Both the position numbers and the translations under genes were made by a program. 34,370 nucleotides of DNA from Oribacterium sp. UBA4274. Its GTDB lineage: Bacteria > Bacillota > Clostridia > Lachnospirales > Lachnospiraceae. This document shows positions 15,950 to 24,069 of this stretch, piece by piece; position 1 is the first letter of the stretch, and each line of letters starts with the position of its first letter. The notes under the pieces are model-generated. The model saw only the letters and a program-made list of their open reading frames with translations, was not told the origin of the DNA and searched no databases. The stretch spans positions 1-34,370 of the forward strand of contig DGVW01000112.1 in assembly GCA_002396005.1 (NCBI GenBank). The letters run 5' to 3'.

Positions 15950-17947
15950 ATGATTATGACATCTAATGTTTTATTGTTCCTGGCTCCTGTTCTCGGTGTT
16001 TGCGCATTGATCTTTGCCGGATTTCAGTCCGGACGCATTGCCGGTGCGGAAGAGGGTAATGACAAAATGAAGGAAATTGCAGGGGCGATTTCTGAAGGAG
16101 CACATGCATTCCTTCTTGCCGAGTATCGTATACTTGTTATCTTTGTAGCGGTGCTTTTTGTACTTATTGGATTGGGCATAGGATCATGGGTTACTGCAGG
16201 ATGTTTCCTTGCAGGAGCAGTTTTCTCAACACTTGCCGGTTATTTCGGCATGACCATCGCAACAAAAGCCAATGTACGTACAGCCAATGCAGCTATGACA
16301 AAGGGTATGAATCAAGCTTTACAGATTGCATTTGCAGGCGGATCTGTTATGGGCATGTGTGTGGCAGGCTTTGGCGTTTTGGGAGTTTCTATCATTTACA
16401 TCATGACAGGTGATGTGGGAGTCCTTTCAGGATTTTCACTTGGAGCAAGCTCCATTGCACTTTTTGCTCGTGTAGGCGGTGGTATCTATACAAAAGCTGC
16501 CGACGTAGGAGCTGACCTTGTTGGTAAGGTAGAAGCAGGTATACCTGAGGATGATCCGAGAAATCCTGCTGTTATCGCAGACAATGTGGGTGATAATGTT
16601 GGTGACGTTGCCGGTATGGGAGCAGATCTTTTTGAATCCTATGTAGGTGCACTTGTTTCAGCTCTTACTCTCGGCATAGCCTCACAGCCTGCCGGAAAAG
16701 GCGTTGTTTATCCGCTCCTCATCTCTGGCTGCGGACTTGCGGCTGCGATTGCAGGCTCTATGCTTATGGGCAACAGTGAAGACGGAAATCCTCATAAGAC
16801 ACTTAACCGTGCAAGCTATATAGCAAGTGGTATTGTTCTTGTTGTGTCTGTTATTTCGAGTCTCATCGTATTTGGCAATATTCTTGCTGCAGTTCCTGTC
16901 ATCACAGGACTGGTTGTTGGCGTGATCATCGGAACAGTAACAGAGTACTATACATCCGGAGATTATAATCCTGTTAAAGAGATCGCCAAGGAATCCGAGA
17001 CAGGTGCAGGAACCAACATTATTTCGGGACTCGCTGTAGGTATGAGATCAACAGCTATACCGATTCTTCTCATCTGCGTAGGTATCTTCATCGCATATCA
17101 GGCTATGGGACTTTACGGTATCGCTCTTGCAGCGGTTGGTATGCTCAGTACAACAGGTGTTACAGTTGCGGTAGATGCTTACGGTCCTATCGCTGATAAT
17201 GCCGGCGGTATCGCTGAGATGTCAGGTCTCGACGAGTCGGTTCGAAGCATAACTGATAAGCTTGATGCGGTAGGTAATACAACAGCAGCCATGGGTAAGG
17301 GATTTGCCATAGGTTCAGCCGCTCTTACAGCGCTTGCGCTTTTCGTTTCATATGCAGATGCAGTTAAACTTGACAGCATTAACATACTTGATACCAGAGT
17401 GACCATCGGTCTCCTTATCGGTGGAATGCTTCCGTTTATTTTCAGTGCATTTACAATGAATTCTGTTTCCAAGGCTGCATATTCCATGATTGAAGAAGTA
17501 CGTCGTCAGTTCCATGAGGATGCCGGAATCATGGAAGGAACATCCCGTCCTGACTATAAGTCATGTGTAGCTATCTCAACGACAGCAGCTCTTCGTGAGA
17601 TGATCATCCCTGGAGTTCTTGCTGTAGCGGCACCTCTTCTTACAGGTCTTTTACTTGGAGCCGATGCTCTTGGAGGACTTCTTGCAGGTTCACTTGTATC
17701 CGGTGTAATGCTTGCGATCTTTATGTCTAACTCCGGTGGAGCCTGGGACAATGCCAAGAAGTTTATCGAGGATGGAAACAATGGCGGCAAGGGTTCTGAA
17801 GCTCATAAGGCTGCAGTAATAGGTGATACAGTAGGTGATCCGTTTAAGGATACATCAGGACCATCTATCAACATCCTGATCAAGCTTATGACAGTTATTT
17901 CACTTGTTTTTGCACCTTTATTCCTTACAATCGGTGGAATTCTTTGA
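15950..17947 (+). CDS. hppA: Potassium-stimulated membrane-bound pyrophosphatase
   Basis: A polytopic membrane protein that hydrolyses pyrophosphate and pumps H+ and/or Na+. The 665 residues and many hydrophobic helices fit the family. The Asp-rich pyrophosphate site includes IPEDDPRNP from residue 198, the DNVGDNVGDVAGMGADLFE loop and GDTVGDPFKDT near the C-terminus. GNTTAAMGKG (442-451) has Ala at 446, where potassium-independent enzymes have Lys, which supports the K+-dependent subgroup. Whether it moves Na+ or H+ cannot be settled by eye. The RBS GGGGAGGT lies 6 bases before the ATG. It sits between serA and DUF1015 with its own promoter and terminator. By removing pyrophosphate it helps drive biosynthesis while saving energy. 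Confidence 0.96.
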   Translation: MIMTSNVLLFLAPVLGVCALIFAGFQSGRIAGAEEGNDKMKEIAGAISEGAHAFLLAEYRILVIFVAVLFVLIGLGIGSWVTAGCFLAGAVFSTLAGYFGMTIATKANVRTANAAMTKGMNQALQIAFAGGSVMGMCVAGFGVLGVSIIYIMTGDVGVLSGFSLGASSIALFARVGGGIYTKAADVGADLVGKVEAGIPEDDPRNPAVIADNVGDNVGDVAGMGADLFESYVGALVSALTLGIASQPAGKGVVYPLLISGCGLAAAIAGSMLMGNSEDGNPHKTLNRASYIASGIVLVVSVISSLIVFGNILAAVPVITGLVVGVIIGTVTEYYTSGDYNPVKEIAKESETGAGTNIISGLAVGMRSTAIPILLICVGIFIAYQAMGLYGIALAAVGMLSTTGVTVAVDAYGPIADNAGGIAEMSGLDESVRSITDKLDAVGNTTAAMGKGFAIGSAALTALALFVSYADAVKLDSINILDTRVTIGLLIGGMLPFIFSAFTMNSVSKAAYSMIEEVRRQFHEDAGIMEGTSRPDYKSCVAISTTAALREMIIPGVLAVAAPLLTGLLLGADALGGLLAGSLVSGVMLAIFMSNSGGAWDNAKKFIEDGNNGGKGSEAHKAAVIGDTVGDPFKDTSGPSINILIKLMTVISLVFAPLFLTIGGIL

Positions 17948-18038
17948 TGAGATTCAGCATTGTTTCTGATTTTGTTTTTTAAATAATGATCAAACAGTTG
18001 GAAATAGGACTCTGTTTAGGTATAACTTAGGTGGAGAT

Positions 18039-18069
18039 AAAACAGTCGGAGTTTTCTCCGGCTGTTTTT
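18039..18069 (+). terminator. Intrinsic terminator after hppA
   Basis: A 13-bp stem with one G-U (AAAACAGTCGGAG / CTCCGGCTGTTTT), a TTTT loop and a T-run contained in and after the right arm. Confidence 0.92.
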
Positions 18070-18093
18070 AGTATGAGCTTTACGGCGTAAGTT

Positions 18094-18131
18094 TCTGTTA
18101 AATATAACAGATTTCCGGAAAATTCTGTTAT
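18094..18131. repeat. Three alternating TCTGTTA/TAACAGA copies
   Basis: TCTGTTA (18094-18100), TAACAGA (18105-18111) and TCTGTTA (18124-18130) alternate in orientation. The middle copy can pair with either neighbour, giving two mutually exclusive hairpins. ATAACAGA and TCTGTTAT also flank the palindrome TTTCCGGAAA. A -10-like TATGAT lies at 18134-18139, so this may be an operator array over the DUF1015 promoter. Confidence 0.55.
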
Positions 18132-18196
18132 CCTATGATGGTGCGGGTGACGGAAGCATTGTCACTCATAGAAGATGAAAGGTTTAGGTATATATC

Positions 18197-19486
18197 ATGG
18201 CAATAGTAAAACCCTTTAAAGCGTTAAGACCGGACAGCAAGGTGGTGAAAGAGGTAGCATCACTTCCTTATGATGTGTATTCGAGAAGCGAAGCAAGACT
18301 CGCAGTTCAGGGGCATCCGCTTTCTTTCTTAAATATTGACAGACCGGAGACACAGTTCCCTGAAGATTATGATATGTATAGTACTGAGGTCTACAAAAAG
18401 GGGAAAGAACTTCTCAGCTCTCAAATTGAAAATGGAACTTATGTAAGAGACACGGAGTTATCTTACTATATATATGAGCTCACCATGGATGGACGTACAC
18501 AAACAGGTATTGCGGCGTTAAGTTCCATCGACGATTACTTGAACGGTGTTTGCAAGAAGCACGAAAACACAGTTGAAGAGAAGGAGCTTGACCGTATAAA
18601 GCATGTAGATACTCTTTCCTGCCAGACAGGGCCTATTTTCCTTGCCTATCGAAACAAAAAGGAAATTTCGGATATAGTCCTTTCGGAGAAGGCAAATGCT
18701 CCGTTATATGATTTTGTTTCGGATGATGGCATTGGACACAGAGTATGGAAAATTTCTGATAAGGCAAAGGTTGATGCTTTGGAAAAAACGTTTCAGGAGG
18801 TTCCTGCCACGTACATAGCAGATGGACATCACCGTGCTGCCAGTGCGGTAAAGGTGGGGCTCAGGAGACGAGAGGAACATCCGGATTATAAGGGGGATGA
18901 GGAGTTTAATTTCTTCCTTTCGGTTTTATTTCCGGATGATGAACTAAAGATCATGGATTATAACCGTGTTGTTAAGGATCTAAATGGACATTTTCCTGAG
19001 GATCTTATGCTTAGCATCGAGGAAAATTTTGTGGTGTTCAATGTAAAGGAAGCCTTTGTTCCCAAAGTAAAGGGTGAGATGCTTATGTATGTTTCTGGTG
19101 AATGGTTTCTCATCCGTGCCAAGGACCATGTTATCGAAGAACGAAAGGATGATCCGGTGAGATCACTTGATGTTTCAATATTGCAGGAGCTTATACTCGG
19201 ACCTATCCTCGGCATCAAGGACCCAAGAACAGATAAAAGGATTGAATTCGTCGGAGGGATAAGGGGTGTAAAAGAACTGGAAAAGAGAGTAAGTCAGCAT
19301 ACCTACAGTCACGTGATGGACGGAAGTATTGAGGAAGTAGGTCCGGCAGTGGCATTCGCCATGCATCCTACAGGTATAGATGAGCTTCTTGATGTTGCCG
19401 ATCATAACCTTCTCATGCCGCCTAAGTCAACCTGGTTTGAACCCAAACTTCGTTCAGGTATCTTTCTGCATGAGATAGAAGACTGA
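18197..19486 (+). CDS. DUF1015 family protein, possible serine/phosphoserine enzyme
   Basis: A 429-residue cytoplasmic protein of the DUF1015 family. It starts IVKPFKALRP and has ASLPYDVYS near residue 22, a KHENT segment, and the core ADGHHRAASA motif (Ala208 onward, His211, His212, Arg213). This core recalls the DGxHR loop of ParB/sulfiredoxin-fold proteins, which include free serine kinases. A gene for phosphoserine phosphatase is not seen in the window, and serC-serA are the second and third genes upstream, across hppA. I infer that it acts on the phosphoserine/serine step; this is context plus motif, not proof. The ATG at 18197 gives the expected N-terminus, with the modest RBS GAAAGG well upstream. 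Confidence 0.85.
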   Translation: MAIVKPFKALRPDSKVVKEVASLPYDVYSRSEARLAVQGHPLSFLNIDRPETQFPEDYDMYSTEVYKKGKELLSSQIENGTYVRDTELSYYIYELTMDGRTQTGIAALSSIDDYLNGVCKKHENTVEEKELDRIKHVDTLSCQTGPIFLAYRNKKEISDIVLSEKANAPLYDFVSDDGIGHRVWKISDKAKVDALEKTFQEVPATYIADGHHRAASAVKVGLRRREEHPDYKGDEEFNFFLSVLFPDDELKIMDYNRVVKDLNGHFPEDLMLSIEENFVVFNVKEAFVPKVKGEMLMYVSGEWFLIRAKDHVIEERKDDPVRSLDVSILQELILGPILGIKDPRTDKRIEFVGGIRGVKELEKRVSQHTYSHVMDGSIEEVGPAVAFAMHPTGIDELLDVADHNLLMPPKSTWFEPKLRSGIFLHEIED

Positions 19487-19553
19487 CATGCCGATCTTCA
19501 TTCCGAACTCTTGAAAAACAGAAAAAGTGAACCTATGCTTCACTGCCATTAGC

Positions 19554-19582
19554 TTGATTTTGGTTTATCGGTTCTTTATAAT
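19554..19582 (+). promoter_or_regulatory. Promoter for ftsH
   Basis: TTGATT (19554-19559), 17-base spacer, TATAAT (19577-19582), about 50 bases before the ftsH start. The short leader holds CTGTTAAACAG, a small palindrome. No CIRCE-type element was seen. Confidence 0.75.
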
Positions 19583-19639
19583 TATAGTTACTGTTAAACA
19601 GCAGTAGTATACCCTTAGGGGCAGGGAATGGAGAAATAG

Positions 19640-21760
19640 ATGGACAATAACAACAGCCAGGGTAACGACAAGAGATTTAATCATTCAAGTCAGACATTTA
19701 TTATTCTTATTATCGCGGCAGTCATTACATTCTTTATTTACACTCTGATCAGAGGTTTTTTTGTTTCGGGTGTAACGCAGGAAGTGAGCTACACTGAATT
19801 CATATCCATGATAGATGGCAATCAGATAGCTCAGGTAGATTGGGGAGATACCGATATAACTATCTATCCGAAGTCTACTGCGGATTTCCAGAAGAAAGCC
19901 ACAGAAACTGTGGGAGATCAGTACAGTCAGTACATCAGTCAGATGAACGTGAGATATTATGTTGTACCGATCAATGCTGACGCAGAAAATCTTGTGGATC
20001 GTATGCTTCGCCACAATATCGAGATCTATAAGGCTAAGCCTGATAATTCAGGATACATCATGGAGGCGATGATCAGCATAGTCATCCCGTTCGTACTCAT
20101 ATTTGTAATTATGAACATGACCATGCGCCGCATGGGCAGCGGTGGCGGCGGCATCATGGGAGTAGGCAAGTCTACTGCCAAGATGTATATGCAGAAGGAA
20201 ACGGGAGTTACATTTAAGGATGTAGCCGGAGAGGACGAGGCCAAGGAGTCACTTGTAGAAATCGTTGATTTCCTGCACAATCCTACCAAGTATACTGCCA
20301 TCGGTGCCAAGCTTCCAAAGGGAGCCCTTCTTGTGGGACCTCCCGGAACAGGTAAGACATTGCTTGCCAAGGCGGTAGCCGGTGAGGCTCAGGTTCCGTT
20401 CTACAGTCTTTCGGGTTCAGACTTTGTAGAGATGTTCGTAGGTGTCGGAGCCAGTCGTGTCAGAGATCTCTTCAAAAATGCTACCCAGTCTGCACCATGT
20501 ATCATCTTTATTGATGAGATCGATGCAATAGGCAAGACGAGAGATACACGTTATGGTGGAAACGATGAACGTGAACAGACATTAAACCAGCTTCTCTCTG
20601 AGATGGACGGTTTTGATGCATCTAAGGGTATCATGGTCATGGGTGCAACCAACAGACCTGAGATTTTGGATCCGGCACTTCTGAGACCGGGCCGTTTTGA
20701 CAGACGTATAGTGGTTGAGAAACCGGATCTTAAGGGCCGTATCAATATCCTTAAGGTACATGCCAAGGACGTTCAGCTTGATGAAACAGTAGATTTCAAT
20801 GATATAGCGCTTGCAACATCCGGTGCAGTTGGTGCCGATCTTGCCAACATGATGAACGAGGCTGCTATTACAGCTGTTAAGCATGGACGTAAGAAGGTTT
20901 CACAGGCTGATCTTTTCGAAGCGGTTGAAGTAGTTCTTGTGGGTAAGGAAAAGAAAGACCGTATCCTGTCACAGGAAGAAAGACGTATCGTTTCTTATCA
21001 TGAGGTCGGTCATGCGCTTGTAGCAGCTATCCAGAAGGATGCAGAGCCTGTTCAGAAGATTACTATCGTACCGAGGACCATGGGAGCTCTTGGTTATGTA
21101 ATGCAGGTTCCTGAAGAAGAGAAGTACTTAAATACCAAAGATGAACTTCACGCAATGCTTGTTGGATACCTCGGTGGAAGAGCTGCGGAAGAGATTGTAT
21201 TTGATACTGTAACAACAGGTGCTTCCAATGACATTGAGAAGGCAACTAAGCTTGCGAGAGCTATGGTTACCCAGTATGGTATGACAGAGAAGTTTGGACT
21301 TATGGGGCTTGCAACTCAGGAATCCTTGTATCTCAATCAAGGACGTACAGTTATGAACTGCGGCGATGATACTGCAACTCAGGTTGATCTCGAGGTTATG
21401 CGTATACTTAAGGAGTGTTACGAGGAGGCCAAGGATATCCTCAGTAAGAACAGATTTGCTCTTGACCGTATAGCTGAGTATCTTATTGAAAGAGAAACCA
21501 TCACAGGTAAGGAGTTCATTCATATCCTTCATGATGTACAGAAGGAAGAGGATATGAAGCTTCATCCTGAGAAATATACAGAAGAGCCTATGCAGCAGGA
21601 TGCTGCACAGGAAACAGCTTCTGTTTCGACATCTGACAGAGGAACAGGCAGTTCTGTAACAGGAATAGATACAGAAGGAAAAACACCTTTTGAAGAAGTC
21701 AGAGCCAAATATGCAGCGCAAGATGTTACTGCTCAGGCGGAAGAGTCTGAAAAACAGTGA
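19640..21760 (+). CDS. ftsH: ATP-dependent zinc metalloprotease FtsH
   Basis: A membrane-anchored AAA+ protease that extracts and degrades membrane and regulatory proteins as a hexamer. The 706 residues contain TM1 (~19-41), an external domain, TM2 (~136-158), Walker A GPPGTGKT (233-240), Walker B IIFIDEID (288-295) and the second-region-of-homology NRPEILDPALLRPGR. The zinc site is HEVGH (454-458) with Asp531 (ASNDIEKAT) as the third ligand. The C-terminal ~70 residues are acidic, Thr/Ser/Gln-rich and probably disordered. GGAG lies 6 bases before the ATG; a 3-codon frame (19628-19639) ends just before it and is probably meaningless. It has its own promoter and terminator. tilS and hpt, its usual neighbours, are not adjacent. 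Confidence 0.98.
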   Translation: MDNNNSQGNDKRFNHSSQTFIILIIAAVITFFIYTLIRGFFVSGVTQEVSYTEFISMIDGNQIAQVDWGDTDITIYPKSTADFQKKATETVGDQYSQYISQMNVRYYVVPINADAENLVDRMLRHNIEIYKAKPDNSGYIMEAMISIVIPFVLIFVIMNMTMRRMGSGGGGIMGVGKSTAKMYMQKETGVTFKDVAGEDEAKESLVEIVDFLHNPTKYTAIGAKLPKGALLVGPPGTGKTLLAKAVAGEAQVPFYSLSGSDFVEMFVGVGASRVRDLFKNATQSAPCIIFIDEIDAIGKTRDTRYGGNDEREQTLNQLLSEMDGFDASKGIMVMGATNRPEILDPALLRPGRFDRRIVVEKPDLKGRINILKVHAKDVQLDETVDFNDIALATSGAVGADLANMMNEAAITAVKHGRKKVSQADLFEAVEVVLVGKEKKDRILSQEERRIVSYHEVGHALVAAIQKDAEPVQKITIVPRTMGALGYVMQVPEEEKYLNTKDELHAMLVGYLGGRAAEEIVFDTVTTGASNDIEKATKLARAMVTQYGMTEKFGLMGLATQESLYLNQGRTVMNCGDDTATQVDLEVMRILKECYEEAKDILSKNRFALDRIAEYLIERETITGKEFIHILHDVQKEEDMKLHPEKYTEEPMQQDAAQETASVSTSDRGTGSSVTGIDTEGKTPFEEVRAKYAAQDVTAQAEESEKQ

Positions 21761-21811
21761 TTTTTGGATTTCCTTGTGATGGCAGCTTGCCGGTTAAGAT
21801 ATCCGGTTTAT

Positions 21812-21846
21812 AAAAAGTGCGGGTTTTTATAACCTGCGCTTTTTTT
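21812..21846 (+). terminator. Intrinsic terminator after ftsH
   Basis: AGTGCGGGTT (21816-21825) pairs with AACCTGCGCT (21831-21840) with two G-U pairs, followed by a seven-base T-run. Confidence 0.88.
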
Positions 21847-21910
21847 ATGAACTGGAATACATTAAAATAAGCAAGATGTGTCATGATGGGATACTGTTTC
21901 GAAGTAATAG

Positions 21911-22174
21911 TTACAGAGTAGTTGGTTTATCTCCATTAAGACAGAACATAAAAACATCTGATGGAAGGATGTTTAGCTTTGAACATAACATTGCTACTGA
22001 TTTCAATGTGAGAGGTTTGTCTCTCCTTAATTTCTGAAGCATGCTGGAGGAAATATCCAAATTATTGATCAGATCGTATTGCGAGAGCTTTTTCTTTTTT
22101 AGTGTTCGCCAAAATGGCGCGTAAGAGATTATGTTTTCGTAACATGTTGTTGGTTCATCAAAATTTGAATTCAT
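21911..22174 (-). CDS. Small Cro/C1-type HTH protein
   Basis: An 87-residue protein that is almost entirely one XRE-type DNA-binding domain: FWRTLKKKKLSQYDLINNL, then ISSSMLQKLRRDKPLTLKS with the recognition helix, and VAMLCSKLNILPSDVF closing the fold. There is no ligand or dimerisation domain. Such short regulators occur both as housekeeping orphans and as antitoxin or phage remnants; I see no toxin or phage gene nearby. An AAGGA lies about 11 bases before the ATG on the minus strand, with TATATT upstream as a possible -10. It is transcribed away from the metallophosphoesterase operon, so control of that operon is possible. Confidence 0.75.
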   Translation of the reverse strand: MNSNFDEPTTCYENIISYAPFWRTLKKKKLSQYDLINNLDISSSMLQKLRRDKPLTLKSVAMLCSKLNILPSDVFMFCLNGDKPTTL

Positions 22175-22310
22175 ACTACTTGTTATCCTTTACAATATAA
22201 AATGGACAGTTACAGGGCATTATTCTTTTTGGTAATTTGGGAAAAGAAAAATAAAGAATGTTATTTAAAAGACAAATAATGCTAACGGGGCATATTATAG
22301 GAGTAGGATT

Positions 22311-23246
22311 TTGATAATATCAATCGTGATTATTACTATATTTTTGATTTTCATATGCAGCATATTGCTGATAACTATATCAAATTGGGAGAGAAATAAA
22401 CTAAATGTGACTTGCTACGAAATACATTCTCCGCTATTGAAAAAAGAGCATAATTTTGTCTTTTTATCTGATCTTCATGAAAAGGAATTTGGCCGGAACA
22501 ATTCTGAACTTCTTGAAAAAATAGATGAGCTTGATCCTGAATTTATACTTATAGGTGGTGATCTCATTACTGTTAAAAAGGTTCATGATGCAAGAAGGTA
22601 TGTTGACAGAGATGAGATTGATGTAAGCATTAAACTTCTGGATAACCTGAAAAAGAAGTATACAGTTTATTATGCAATGGGTAATCATGAGTCGAGACTC
22701 TTTGACAAAGCTGGATTCAATGATTGCCAGAATACTGTAAAATATGATAAATATATACAGGATATAACAAAAGATAAGGCTTTAAGATATAAACGAGCAT
22801 TACAGGATGTTATACTATTGGATGATGACGTTGTTTCATTTGATGATTTTGATATCACCGGACTTACGCTGTCACCTGAGTTTTACAAATCGCTTTTGTT
22901 TAAGAAAAAAAAGAAACTTGAAGAAGAACAGATTCAATCAAAGGTCGGAAAAACTGTTCATGGTAGATTTCATATCATGATGCTTCATTCTCCGCTCTAT
23001 TATAAGGAGGCAATCGATCATGGTATTGATCTGGTTTTGTCAGGCCATTTTCATGGCGGGAGTATCAGACTGCCTTTTTTGGGTGCACTTATGACTCCGC
23101 AGTTTCAGTTTTTGGTGAAAGAGTGTGCAGGGAAGTTCATGTATAAACAAGGAACGCTTATTGTAAGCAGAGGCTTGGGTACACATTCAATTAATATAAG
23201 AATAAATGATCTGCCGGAGATAAGTTTCATCACAATCAAACCTTAA
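22311..23246 (+). CDS. Membrane-anchored metallophosphoesterase
   Basis: A 311-residue protein with one N-terminal transmembrane helix (about residues 3-25) and a calcineurin-like phosphoesterase domain facing outward or at the membrane, similar in layout to YkuE/YaeI proteins. All metal-binding blocks are present: DLH (Asp54, His56), GGD (Asp84), GNHE (124-127), His226 in LHSPL and GHFHG (245-249). A Lys/Asp-rich insert lies between GNHE and His226. The substrate is unknown; phosphodiesters or lipid pyrophosphates are plausible. The start is TTG, with AGGAG 7 bases upstream and no early in-frame ATG. scpA begins 11 bases after the stop, so they share an mRNA. Confidence 0.88.
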   Translation: MIISIVIITIFLIFICSILLITISNWERNKLNVTCYEIHSPLLKKEHNFVFLSDLHEKEFGRNNSELLEKIDELDPEFILIGGDLITVKKVHDARRYVDRDEIDVSIKLLDNLKKKYTVYYAMGNHESRLFDKAGFNDCQNTVKYDKYIQDITKDKALRYKRALQDVILLDDDVVSFDDFDITGLTLSPEFYKSLLFKKKKKLEEEQIQSKVGKTVHGRFHIMMLHSPLYYKEAIDHGIDLVLSGHFHGGSIRLPFLGALMTPQFQFLVKECAGKFMYKQGTLIVSRGLGTHSINIRINDLPEISFITIKP

Positions 23247-23257
23247 GGAAGAATTTT

Positions 23258-24058
23258 ATGTCTGAGATTACATATAAACTTGAAAAATTTGAAGGTCCTC
23301 TGGATCTTCTTCTGCATCTTATTGAGAGAGATAAGATTGATATCTTTGACATTCCCATAGTACAGATAACAGCAGAGTATCTTGAGTATGTCAGTAATAT
23401 GGAGGAAGAGGATCTGGATATAGTTTCTGATTTCCTTGTCATGGCTGCAACCTTACTGGAGATCAAGTCCCGTATGCTGCTTCCAAGAGAAGTGGATGAA
23501 GAAACCGGGGAAGAGGTTGATCCGAGAGCAGAGCTTGTTGCCAGACTCCTCGAATACAGAAAGTATAAGCTCATGGGACAGATACTTCAGGAACGGGAGG
23601 ATGATGCAGACAGATATTACTATAAAGGACCTACGATTCCTAAGGAAGTTGAGAAATATGTTCCTCCTATTGACCTTGATGATCTTCTGAAAAATGTCAG
23701 CCTGGAAAGTCTGAAAACAGTTTTTGAAGATGTTATGAAACGTAAGGATGATTCGATAGATAAAGTGCGTTCCAAGTTTGGTGTTATCAAAAAAGAAAAG
23801 ATATCTCTTGAGGGACGTATAAGAGATGTTCTTAAGTATGTACGAGGTCATCATAAGTTTTCATTCCGTCATATGATCCGTAAGAAGAAAGATAAGATGG
23901 ACGTGGTCGTAAGCTTTCTGGCTATACTTGAGCTTATGAAAATGGGACGTATAACCCTTGTGCAGGATACGCCGTTTGGTGATATGGATATAACAGAGGT
24001 TGTTGATCCAAATCAGAAAGACGATGATCTTGACCTGACAAATCTTGAAGATCTGTAA
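23258..24058 (+). CDS. scpA: Segregation and condensation protein A
   Basis: The kleisin of the bacterial SMC-ScpAB condensin, bridging SMC heads. The 266-residue protein opens with the typical ITYKLEKFEGPLDLLLHLIERDKIDIFDIP, with the N-terminal helical domain to ~residue 85. It ends in a winged-helix domain (VSFLAILELMKMGRITLVQ, ~210-245) that binds the other SMC head. An acidic tail follows. The RBS AAGGAAGA precedes the ATG. The stop codon overlaps the first possible scpB ATG, showing tight coupling. smc is not in the window. Confidence 0.96.
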   Translation: MSEITYKLEKFEGPLDLLLHLIERDKIDIFDIPIVQITAEYLEYVSNMEEEDLDIVSDFLVMAATLLEIKSRMLLPREVDEETGEEVDPRAELVARLLEYRKYKLMGQILQEREDDADRYYYKGPTIPKEVEKYVPPIDLDDLLKNVSLESLKTVFEDVMKRKDDSIDKVRSKFGVIKKEKISLEGRIRDVLKYVRGHHKFSFRHMIRKKKDKMDVVVSFLAILELMKMGRITLVQDTPFGDMDITEVVDPNQKDDDLDLTNLEDL

Positions 24059-24069
24059 TGGAGGAAACA

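Noticed and set aside
19628..19639. Three-codon frame just before ftsH
   Set aside because: It overlaps the ftsH Shine-Dalgarno and is too short to support as a leader peptide.
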